From contig NC_092670.1 of assembly GCF_964355755.1 (NCBI RefSeq), forward strand, positions 12,029,201-12,089,200: a stretch of 60,000 nt of DNA, written 5' to 3'. The notes beneath the pieces were generated by a model. That model ran no database searches, had not been told where the DNA came from, and worked only from the letters and a program-made list of their open reading frames with translations. The translations under genes were made by a program, and so were the position numbers. This stretch comes from Antedon mediterranea (lineage: Eukaryota; Echinodermata; Crinoidea; Comatulida; Antedonidae). Positions 1-9,808 of this stretch are shown piece by piece (positions within the stretch are counted from its first letter, which is position 1; each line of letters begins with the position of its first letter).

Positions 1-117
1 TCGTCTTATCAATACATCTTTGAGCTAATGTATTCGACAGTGGTCTGTTTGTATCCTACCTGGCTGGTTGGAGCTTGTGCATCCATATACACGGCACTAT
101 AATTATATATATTCAAA

Positions 118-245
118 CGCGCTTATATTGCATTCATACGCACTACTCTGTATTAGCTACAACATGATTCATGCGCGTGCCTATATTGCATTCATTACGC
201 ACTCTGTATAGCTACAACATGATTCATGCGCGCGCCTATATTGCT
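118..245. repeat. Degenerate tandem repeat, about 55-58 bp
   Basis: The phrase gcgcgcctatattgc recurs with small changes near 118, 175 and 230, with shared intervening text (cattacgcactctgtat, gctacaacatgattcatgcg). Confidence 0.75.
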
Positions 246-3200
246 TTTCGGAACAAAAAGTTGCGATATAGGTAGAGAGAGAGAGGTGAATGTCCATCAG
301 AGAAAGGAAATGACAGTGTGCCTTTATATAGAGTGCTACAAGATTTTCCAATTCCAGTACGTACTATATAAAGAAGGCCGTAAAATATGGCCAATTTTGG
401 CAATTACTATTAAATTACTATTTAATTACAATTAAAACTGCTCGCTAAGTTAAAATTAACTATGTGGCAAAAAAAAACTTTCTTGGAGAAGCCATCATGA
501 TCGGATACTCTATATTATTTAAAAATTGAAAAATATTATATATATTGATTGATTCACTAGCTATTTGTTTAGCTTTCAAACGGGACCCTAATCTATTCTA
601 TATCAATATTAATTGTAGATAACAATTGTTGGTGAAATTTTCCCGCGATCTGGGGCTCTAATTACCACTTTTGCTATTTGCCATTTCTTTTTCATTTCAT
701 ATTATTCGTTCGTTCTCGCATGCCATGCATAACACTATAGATAGTGCCCGTTTTCATTTCATGCCATAATCTAGGCCTCACAACCCAATTGGTTCAACAA
801 GTTCTGCTGAAAATGTAATCAATCTTAATTCAAAGTGGGCGGTATTGATGTCAGTGATTATCTGTGCTGGTCTACACGAGATTCAAATCTACTCAGTAGC
901 TAATCACTATCTATCATTAGATTAGCCTGAAACAACAGACTGAACTCTAAGTAACCCTAAAGTGGATTTATCTATTGGGTGGGAAACCTGATTAAAGATC
1001 AATTTTGTTGCTGAAACGGTGAATTTACCTAGATTGGAAAGCTGTGAGGTGATTGTCTGCTGGTAAACAACGGCGCGGGAGCCCAGATTTGGGTTAAGCA
1101 TCTGCTCAGTGAGCCTAGATAATCGACGTCATTATCGATCATTCAAAAAAAGATGTAAAAACACCTCAAATACACACAACGCCACACAAACACTCCATCA
1201 TACGTAGTCACTCTTTACAAGTGATGTGCTACTATTTGCGTAATTCTCCATTTTTAAAAGAATAATCCAAAATGATTGCAGCTTGAATTAAACTGAATTT
1301 GACCGATTGCTTATAGTTAGAAATTCAGCTTTCTTGATGAGATCCTGTATGTACGTCAAGCATTATGATCGATGATGTTTGAGAGGGTAAAACAAAGTCG
1401 CATAACAGAAGGTTAAACTTTATATTATTTATCCGGCTTCCGAAAACTATGTCCTATAAATGTGACTTTTACACAATTTTCGTTTGAACGGTATTAAAAT
1501 AATAATAATTATTGCTTAAGTACAGTATGTTTTTTCCACCTAACAGATGATTTGTAAACCTGACTCGTGCTCTATATTGAATCAAGTTCTAAAATGTATA
1601 AATTATATATAAATCCTGTCTAGGGAGATCATTACTGTATATAAAATTAAATTTATGTACTGTTTCACGGAAGAGCCTAATTTGATATAATCGTATACAG
1701 GTCGGTCGGTTGGTTAAAAGGCCACATAATACGATCTCCTCGACGTGTACAACAATTCATCTGAAGTTTTATTAGTTTTTGGTAAATAATTTGTTAGCAA
1801 TAATGGCATCAGTGCATGCAAATAAACTCTAGATTTTAGAATAACAAATTTGAAATAATTTCTTCATTGTGATTTTAAATATACGTGTTAATTTCTGTCT
1901 ATCAAACTAGTTTGACAAAAAAGTGTGATGTGCCCAAATCACACATCACATTTGTTTGTCAGACGTACATTTCTTTATGATATTTGTGACGCACAACTGA
2001 TTTCTAAAACGAATACCTTTCTGATTTATGCTAGGCCCTAATCGATTTTGTTTTATGAATTGTGTCTTGCACTTTGACTATGAATACGACTACGCCAAAC
2101 GAAGACGCATGACGAAAAAAGCGTCGTTTAAGTTTCTACTCATTAATCGACTACTTTAAGACAAAATAAAATATATAACTTACCTATTTATTAGGCCCTA
2201 TAGTATATAATCCAGATTAAAGCAGAATATAATTCCATTTAATAACAAGCTATACAAATAAAAAAAATAAAAAAATTACGATACAAATTTGTGATTATGA
2301 CGTCATGATTAGTAAACTTGGCGTCCTACATTAACAGGTGGACCATACATTAAATAAAGCCAAGAATTTCTATGTGGTAATTATTCCAGACGATTAGATG
2401 ATGGCATAGGCCTAAATTAGCGACTTATCTTGATTTAGTTTTAGGTCTATATCAACGGGTTAAGTTTCTCCCAAAACATTCCCTTTTTATTAATTGGATC
2501 AATGAGTTAAAAGGATCTAAATTTGTAAGCAAGTTTGAAGCGTAAGCATCTGGGAATGGAAGGCAAATGATGTTGTATGTAGGCTACGTAGCTGCCGCCG
2601 ATTTAGAGGTAGCTCGTGCTTCCGATGCAATCCCGATGCAATCCGTTGTTCCTTTTGATCCACACAAAAACTTAGCTCACCATATAATAAATATGCTCTT
2701 GGAACAATATCCTCCAATATACACAAGATGTTTTTATGCCTTAATACTCATTTTATTCGACGCCAAACTAGCCAGGCAATAATGCTGACGCTAGCAGGTT
2801 CAACTTTCGCGGACTTTCTGCTGAAATGTGTTCGCTATATTAACATCACACTACACAACAGGTGAATGTCGGTCAGACAAATACATGAACTTCGTTCCCA
2901 AAACAAAAACAATAATCTTGAATGCTGACTGAGATATAACACCACCGTACCACCACCGGGGAGTGACCATCTCATACGGTACTCTTCCAAAAGATTCAAT
3001 GGCTAGCCTAGTATAGGGTAGGGAGGCTAGATGTACACACACACACACATTAAGTGTGATGTGATGGAGGCTTAATAATTATAATATGTGTGGCCTTCCT
3101 TCACTGCTGCTGGACTTTTTCCGATCGGGAAAGTGTTATTTCTAAACTTTAATATTCAAATTATTTTACAAGTTTAAACTTACTAAAACGTGAATATTGT

Positions 3201-5021
3201 AGTTAAATTGTAGCAAATTTAACAAGATTATCGCAAACGATGTTTCCAGCTAGCGAAGAAGTGTTTGTTTGAGTTGAGTTGTTGTTATAGCATCTGTAAC
3301 TAGGATACGCGCGCACTGTTAAATACGCGTCACGCATAACGCGGTTATTTAAAGTGCGTACACACACGAGCTTAAAATTTATATTTTTCCTCTAGATTTT
3401 AAGTCGTAAATCGTAAGTAACCGACCGAGAGATTAAGAGAGAAAATGATGGTCGAGTTTATAGAGTAGGCCTAAGTGCCGATTTTAATTTTTATGGCTAT
3501 GGTTTAAGGAACCGACAGGCCACTCGACACAATTATTAAATTGATTTAAACTATTAATTCTGTGGGCGAAAAAAGGTCTAATAGAGTGTGAATGAAAAAA
3601 AACAGTAAAATAATATTGAAGAAGACAATATTATAAGGCCGTGTTTCCAACTTTCCACCAGCCAACAATTAACCGACAAAAATAACCGATACATTTTCTG
3701 TGGAAACGGGATAACTGATTCCGCTCCAGAAAAACTAACCGCTAATTATCTCATTCAAATCAGATAATTTTAACCTTTTGACATGACCTGAAAGACAATG
3801 GTTAATTTGCGTTGTGATTGGTCGTTCGTTAATATCTGATCATACGCAATTTTTGTTGTATCCGATTGGTGACAACATTTACGGTAACCCGCGGAAACAT
3901 TAACATAAGCTACGAAGATAAATAAATAACGAAAATGTATAATTATTATTATCTTGAATTTATTTCAAGAAATATTATACTACCATCATCAAGAACTGAA
4001 TATAATATGAACAAGACATTCAAGTGTGTTTGTACACCTCTGTAAAACTTACTATAACGATCATCATAACATTTTGTTTTTATCTTTACTGGCTAATCTT
4101 ATATTATTATATGAATTTTTAGAATCTTTTAAAAATCCTAAACTCTATTGTGACTGAATCTTTTTGTTTTTATTCTCTTACGTGGGCTTAAACCTTCGTC
4201 TTCTAAATTTCTTTGGATACATATTTGTTTTTCTTATTTGATAAAAAAAATGGTTTACACACTCATGAATTTCAATAAATATTGTAATATATTAATTATA
4301 CATTAGGAATGATAATTATTAATAAAAATCTTTATGTAATAAATCGAAAAATAGTATCATATAACAAAATTACATTACAAATAAAATTACATATTTTAAA
4401 ATTGTTAGTTAATATTAATAAGCCAGGTTTTAAGCACGACTGTGAATAGTTTTGGTAATGCGATTTCATATTCCACATGTGGCGTCGGTTCATACAATGA
4501 ACTTATTTATTTATATGAATAGTCAAAACGTCAAGCATGTGTGAAATGACAGTTAGACTTAATAGCTGCATATAGCATGACATGTGAAGAAAACGAATGT
4601 ACATCCTTATGAAAATGAAATGGACTCATGAGCTGTCGAATCGGACAGATCTTATGTCTCTCTGAACCGTCTTATGATTATTCATCGATTCCTTTTATTT
4701 ATATGTTAATCTAGTTTAATATATTTTAACCACACACTTAACAATTTAAACCTTGTGTGGCTGGAAAAATCTTTACCTCAACCTCACTTTTTATAATATA
4801 AAAACCTATATTCATAATTGTTCTTTGAACCATGGACATAAAAAAATAAATGTTAAATAAATCATTATTAAATAAATGGTATGTTTCAGTAAATGGGCAA
4901 ATAAAACACAAATGCTATATATAATACAGACCTCTACTACATACATGCTTCTTTTCTAAAGTATTATTTTATAATATAACTGTATGTACATTATTTTGTA
5001 AATTATAAATGATTATATTTA

Positions 5022-5150
5022 TAATAATAATTATAATTTGTAGACATTTCTATTTACAGTAGGCCTACATTGAATGTGTGTAATGTAATAATAATTATAA
5101 TTTGTAGACATCTCTATTTACAGTAGGCCTACATTGAATGTGTGTAATGT
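5022..5150. repeat. 64-bp tandem duplication
   Basis: Two near-identical copies containing aattataatttgtagaca and acagtaggcctacattgaat; the tagaca landmark is at 5041 and 5105. Confidence 0.85.
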
Positions 5151-5482
5151 CTCCAGAGGGCGCTATATAACAAATATTGTTTGTATATCGATAAAAAAAA
5201 TTACATAAAATTAATTAAGATAAATAATTAAATTTAATAAGTATGGTTTTGATTCAACTACAGACCATGTATGTTGATCAGTGTTGTAATAGCTCTTGTG
5301 TCGACCCCAATTTCTAAAGAGTCAACTAGTGACCTTAGTTATCGATTTCGCCAGTTGGGTTGTAAGCATGTGTAAACCTTTGCTATGCTCCGCTGGTTTT
5401 GGTGAAACATACTTTCATACTTTTTTTTAATAAATTCATCCAGCCCGATTTTTTTGTGGAAAGGTTTAATTTGTTTAATGCT

Positions 5483-5488
5483 TTTATT
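5483..5488 (-). terminator. Candidate poly(A) signal of the uncharacterised gene
   Basis: AATAAA on the minus strand, 175 nt after the stop codon. It is the nearest canonical hexamer I noticed, but is unproven. Confidence 0.4.
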
Positions 5489-5662
5489 TCACATTCCAAT
5501 TTTAACGTATTTTAAATTAAAAAAATATTTACAGAATTAAGTTTCTTGGTTTCTGTTTACACCCACCAATTGCTCTCTATGAGTTGTTTGTCTTTTACCA
5601 ATGAAAACACATAATACTGTACATAAATATTTCATAATAATTTTTAAATAGAATTGAGTCAT

Positions 5663-5874
5663 TTAAGCATTCATGGTTGTTGATGTTTCCTTCATGACGT
5701 CATCATATGAGGGTAGATGTGGCCCTGGGGCTGGGTATGAGCCTGGGGGATGTGCTATGTTTTGGGGCATGGCTGATTGGGGGTAGGGTGGTTGGTGGCG
5801 TTGACTTGGGTAGGGTACTTGATGCTGTTGGTTTGGGTAGGATGAGTAGGGTTGAGCTGTCACTGCAGGATTAC
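5663..5874 (-). CDS. Uncharacterised gene, terminal exon, Pro/Tyr/Gln-rich tail
   Basis: 69 codons and TAA. The tail repeats PY and YP dipeptides (QVPYPSQRHQPPYP) and ends HLPSYDDVMKETSTTMNA. Such tails in membrane-adaptor proteins commonly bind WW domains; that is inference. A candidate poly(A) signal AATAAA on the minus strand lies at 5483-5488, 175 nt beyond the stop. Confidence 0.85.
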
Positions 5875-8800
5875 CTATAAAAAAAAGAAAATATATTTAT
5901 GAAAATTAATATTAAAAACAAATAAATATTGTTCATAGGCACAGTACGCCTACATTTCGTTATTGCATAAAAATAAAAAATAAGATGAACATGCAAATTA
6001 AGTCTATATATAAATAATAATTTGTCAAGGCTGAATTTGGTAGTCTAGTAAAACCTGCTTTAGGGAAACAAATCTATCATTTGCTGTTCCCATTGGGTAC
6101 GAGACAAATTAACACAGTTTTTAAATCCAAGTTCAATTAATGAATAGTACAATCTGTGCCTAGACAGTATTTTAGCTCACTAAGAAGTGAAATGTTAGGT
6201 CTGGCTAACTAAATAGCATTTGGGCTACAACTTAATAGAGGCCCAGTGGGCTATTGTAAAAAAACAAATTATATGATTTAATGTATACCATCTTCTCACT
6301 CTTAACAAAATAAAAAAAAGAAAGAAATCAATAAAAAAGATATTAGAACTGGAAATTGTGGGGGTCGTTGGAGTCATAATTGCAAAATATCAAGCCAGCA
6401 GCAATCTTAAACTTGACATGTATGTATTCCTTTTGTAAATGAAGTGTTCAGTCATGACATCAAGGAACAAATGAGCTGGTCCTCAAATCTTAATCTTCGG
6501 GGTAAATTTAAGAAAAAGTGAATTATATATTCACCTATTCTACTTATAACTACATATTAAGTATATAACACTTACCAATGGAAACCTGAACCTGTGGTGG
6601 TCCTACAATTTGTGTTGACGATAACTGGACGTTGGCGCCCATCTGCGCTTGGATTGCTCGCATGATAGCCGCAGCAGTTAAAGTACGCTGCCAACCGGCC
6701 ATTGATACGTACACCACTTCTCCTTGCATAGATACGGATCTATCTACACAAGAAAAGCATCTGTGAACCTGGAAACAAAAAAAGTCACAAAATTAGATTT
6801 TTTTTTTAAATCCAACTTTCAACTGGATTAATATGTACTTAATCCTCTATTTCTCAATTCAAACTTTATCTCTTTTACTTAAATAAAAACATACATTATC
6901 TTTACCATTATTTCTATCTTTGTTTTTACACTGGTAGTATTTCTATCCCAAATTCAAAAAACATTTTGGAGATTCAGCATTTAATTCTATCTTTTCAATG
7001 CATGTTGTCAACATTCAATCCCATCATTATTTCAATCCCATCATTATTTCAATCCCATCATTATTTCAATCCCATCATTATTTAAATTCCATCATTATTT
7101 CAATCCCATCATTATTTCAATCCCATCATTATTTCAATCCCATCATTATTTCAATCCCATCATTAATTCAATCCCATCATTATTTCAATCCCATCATATT
7201 TCAATCCCATCATTATTTCAATCCCATCATTATTTCAATTCCATCAATAATTCTATCTATGTTTTCTTACAATCCCATCCCTGTTTTCCTTCAATATTCT
7301 TATTTCTATCCCGGTTTTCTTACAATCCCATCCTTATTTCTATCCCTGTTTTCCAGCAAAATTCTTATTTCTATTCCTATATTCCAGCATAATTCTTATT
7401 TCTATCCCGGTTTTCTTAAAATCCTATCCATATTTCTATCCCGGTTTTCTTACAATCCTATCCATATTTCTATCCCTGTTTTCCTTACCCTGTAACATGG
7501 GCATGTGAGCAAACAACATGGGAAGCAAATCATCCACAGTATGCTGTTTTCAAGAGATACATCGTAGCAGTGAAGATACTCAGATGAGTTTGTAATGACA
7601 ATGCTAGCATGGTTACAGTCCCACATGGTGTAGCAGGCTGAGCTAGTAACCCCATCCTCAGACATAAGCTGCTTGAACCAGGATTTTATCACATCATTGA
7701 AATCAAACTGAAATAAATTAAATACCAAACTTTAAACTAGCTTATCTAAAATAAATTTGTCTTTTTTTGCAATATGTGCAGTCCTATGTTTACGGTACAT
7801 TTGAGAATGCTGGTGAATAAAATGTGTAACATTAACATTTGCAATTATATCATATATAATAATATAGCATATAATAGTACAGACAGCTCACTTTGTCAAG
7901 ATAGTTCTTTGACCTTATGTCTGGATGTGACAAATATCAACAGTACTATACTATGTGCCTATTCTCCGTGGCGTGCCTTTTAAGGGGCATGGAACTGATC
8001 ATGTCGCAGCCACAGATAAACACTTATTATTTTATATATCCGGAACTCAGCATCCTGTTGTAGGATTGCCTTGCTTTGAGACAGCCCTATTCTGGGGACA
8101 CCCTTCAGGGAGACATTTTCCTGTGAAATGAAGCTTTAACAATACAAACAACTCCTATTCAGGAGACACCCTTATTATGGGAATACTTATTGGGTTTTGT
8201 GTATTACAGTAATAATATATAGATAGATATTGACACATTTGATGATGATGATGTAAAACAGATACATTTTGCTATAAAAATGCAGAAATATTTACCTCTA
8301 ATGCAAAGTTTCTGCCAGCTCTCATGTCTCCTTTTCCCTCTTCTAAAAGTTTAGAAATCTGCTGCCTAATTACTGGATGCTGTGGATTCACAACTACAGC
8401 AAAATCACCTTACGAAAGAAAAAATAAATAGTTAAATGCTGTAACTACTGGACTTGTGTACAATTTCTACCCTGTTTCCTAGAAAACATTGTGTCTTGTG
8501 GGCTAATTTGAGAACTTCTCCACTTACACTATAAACCTTTCACATACCACAAATATCTATATAGAAACTTCCAAGATAGAAAACACCCTACATAGGAACC
8601 TAGCACAGGGATTTCCCACATAGTCTTCTGTCTTCTTTCTATCGCATTAACTTTTACATAGGAAAACAACAACATGGGAATTTCCCACATAGTCTTCTGT
8701 ACTAATAGATTGAAATTCCCCACAGACTTTATTTAAATAAACTTTTCTACAGTAGGCATGGGAATTTCCCATACAATTATCTGTACTGTATAGTGACTCT

Positions 8801-9357
8801 TTCAACTCCACTCACTAAGCCTCAAATGAGACTTAGTTTATAAGCACAATAAATTATAAGTTAGTTTATCCATCCTGTAATTGGCGAGTTGCTACCTGTG
8901 GTAATGTGTCTGTGGTTGGCAAGCTTTGAGTTTCTTTCAAGATGAACGTCAAAAAACAAAGGCTTTGAGAGAATACTTCTTGACAGGCTCTCTAACTCAG
9001 TGTCATTGTTAACTTTTAAAATCCTATGAAAATAACAAATTGTTATAAACTTAAAACCAATAACCGTCCAGAGTACATTTCACTTAACAGCGAATCATGC
9101 ACTTTGTTAATCAATATAAAACATACGGTATTGGTGGCGATCCATACTTACTCTCCCAGGGTGTCAGGAAACCAAGTCTTGTATTTAGTGGAATGTACGC
9201 ATACATTCACTTTGTGATGATCATGAATAAAGATAGGATGTTCTCGTCCAACGTCCTGTCTTATCTCAAAGAAATCTGGCGGCGACTTCACCAGCTCCGA
9301 CATGAGCATTACACTAATCATTGGCCTCTCGGTTGGAGGTCCCTGTTGTTGACTCAT
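5663..9357 (-). CDS. Uncharacterised 356-residue protein, six coding exons
   Basis: I do not recognise this family. Exons: 9357-9152, 9023-8896, 8408-8296, 7707-7489, 6768-6576, 5874-5663; all junctions keep phase. I chose the start MSQQQGPP because it follows a good acceptor (ttcttctcag|AAAATG), implying a spliced 5' UTR. Residues 10-150 look like a soluble alpha/beta domain (SVMLMSELVKSPPDFFEIR, NVCVHSTKYKTWFPD, KPLFFDVHLERN). Residues 204-222 are hydrophobic and Cys-rich (ILWMICFPCCLLTCPCY), with two more Cys at 226 and 229, suggesting membrane association, acylation or metal binding. The tail (288-356) is Pro/Tyr/Gln-rich and ends with LPSYDDVM, a PPxY-like motif that WW-domain E3 ligases often bind. 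It runs in the same direction as Par-3. Function is unknown. Confidence 0.85.
5875..6575 (-). other. Intron 5 of the uncharacterised gene
   Basis: No exon, RNA gene or recognisable repeat seen; AT-rich with normal splice ends. Confidence 0.6.
6576..6768 (-). CDS. Uncharacterised gene, exon 5
   Basis: It encodes VHRCFSCVDRSVSMQGEVVY and VSMAGWQRTLTAAAIMRAIQ, then a Gln/Pro/Val-rich stretch. The CFSC pair extends the Cys cluster of the previous exon. Acceptor gtttccag, donor ATTG|gtaagt. Confidence 0.85.
7016..7250. repeat. 17-bp minisatellite in intron 4 of the uncharacterised gene
   Basis: About 14 copies of the unit caatcccatcattattt. A degenerate continuation with acaatcccatccctgttttc-like units runs to about 7480. 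Because 17 is not a multiple of 3, the array reads open in the plus strand and gives a false ORF. Confidence 0.92.
7489..7707 (-). CDS. Uncharacterised gene, exon 4 with Cys-rich hydrophobic segment
   Basis: 73 codons, phase 0 at both ends. It includes FDFNDVIKSWFKQLMSEDGV and, at its end, ILWMICFPCCLLTCPCYR with five Cys in eleven residues. Donor AGG|gtaagg. The downstream intron carries the 17-bp minisatellite. Confidence 0.85.
8296..8408 (-). CDS. Uncharacterised gene, exon 3
   Basis: 113 nt encoding DFAVVVNPQHPVIRQQISKL and LEEGKGDMRAGRNFALE. The amphipathic part (IRQQISKLLEE) is helix-like. Donor GAG|gtaaat, phase 0. Confidence 0.83.
8600..8790. repeat. Degenerate repeat with palindromic kappaB-like sites
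   Basis: The block gggaatttcccacatagtct recurs in intron 2 of the uncharacterised gene. Palindromic GGGATTTCCC or GGGAATTTCCC lies at 8608-8617, 8676-8686 and 8760-8770. They match the Rel/NF-kappaB consensus, but the repetition may simply reflect tandem duplication. Confidence 0.65.
8896..9023 (-). CDS. Uncharacterised gene, exon 2
   Basis: 128 nt encoding ILKVNNDTELESLSRSILSK and PLFFDVHLERNSKLANHRHI. Acceptor ttttcatag, donor CACAG|gtagca. Frame is set by the split Glu and Gly codons at each end. Confidence 0.83.
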
Positions 9358-9360
9358 TTT
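9152..9360 (-). CDS. Uncharacterised gene, first coding exon
   Basis: It encodes 68 residues plus two bases; the coding part starts at 9357 and AAA lies between the acceptor and the ATG. It contains SVMLMSELVKSPPDFFEIRQ and VCVHSTKYKTWFPDTLG. Donor GAGA|gtaagt. An upstream in-frame ATG exists (MPTNVDIILEKY) but lies beyond the acceptor, so it is probably intronic. Confidence 0.82.
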
Positions 9361-9588
9361 CTGAGAAGAAATTAATGAGTACTTCTCAAGGATTATGTCT
9401 ACATTTGTAGGCATTTTCAAGGCAGGCAACTTCAATTTCAAATACTTATTATAATATTAATAATCACTTTATTCATGTATTGTGTGTGTATGAAATAATA
9501 AAATTTAGCCTAGCCTTTAGATTGTTAGACCCGTTGTTAGGGTTACATTTGTTCATTAGTTAGGTGGTGTAACTTTTCTTCCAGCACG

Positions 9589-9595
9589 ATTGGCT
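9589..9595 (-). promoter_or_regulatory. CCAAT box upstream of the uncharacterised gene
   Basis: AGCCAAT on the minus strand, about 230 bp upstream of the chosen start codon, within a relatively GC-richer patch. This spacing would fit an NF-Y site in a promoter with a short spliced 5' UTR. No TATA box is obvious. Confidence 0.3.
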
Positions 9596-9699
9596 GCCTC
9601 TACGCCTAGTCGTAAATCCAATCTTAGATTCTATATTTACGCCGATATCATGCCTCCTAGTATAATTTTTGATAAAATACTAATATGTTATATCGGTGG

Positions 9700-9808
9700 A
9701 TTGTAAGCCAACTGGATGGCTGAATGGGTAGTACCTGGGTCTCGCAATGTAATGCGGTAGCGTTAGGCTAGGGTTCGAAACTCATTTCTGGTATTTTTTT
9801 TTTTTTTT
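9700..9808 (+). mobile_element. tRNA-like Pol III unit, probable SINE head
   Basis: A-box-like TGGCTGAATGGG at 9717-9728 and B-box-like GGTTCGAAACTC at 9772-9783 have tRNA-type spacing and are followed by a run of 15 T at 9794-9808, a Pol III terminator. The acceptor and T stems pair poorly, so this is not an intact tRNA gene. A decayed tRNA-derived SINE is likelier. Confidence 0.5.

Larger units (their letters stand above)
1..5482. other. Intergenic, no gene recognised
   Basis: AT-rich sequence with no exon I could support. It holds a roughly 55-58-bp degenerate tandem repeat near 118-245, a CpG-containing patch at 3305-3370, a fragment of an inverted-repeat element at 1898-1965 and a 64-bp tandem duplication at 5022-5150. 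Confidence 0.6.

Noticed and set aside
2517-2782. Overlapping open frames on both strands
   Set aside because: Short, no domain, no splice-supported partners; treated as chance.
3640-3910. Possible MITE bounded by gtgtttccaac and gcggaaacatt
   Set aside because: The inverted ends match over too few bases and no target duplication is clear.
6998-7495. 165-codon plus-strand open frame
   Set aside because: Same artefact, from the 17-bp minisatellite in an intron of the minus-strand gene.
9700-9808. Intact tRNA gene
   Set aside because: A and B boxes are good, but the acceptor and T stems do not pair, so only a tRNA-like unit is claimed.
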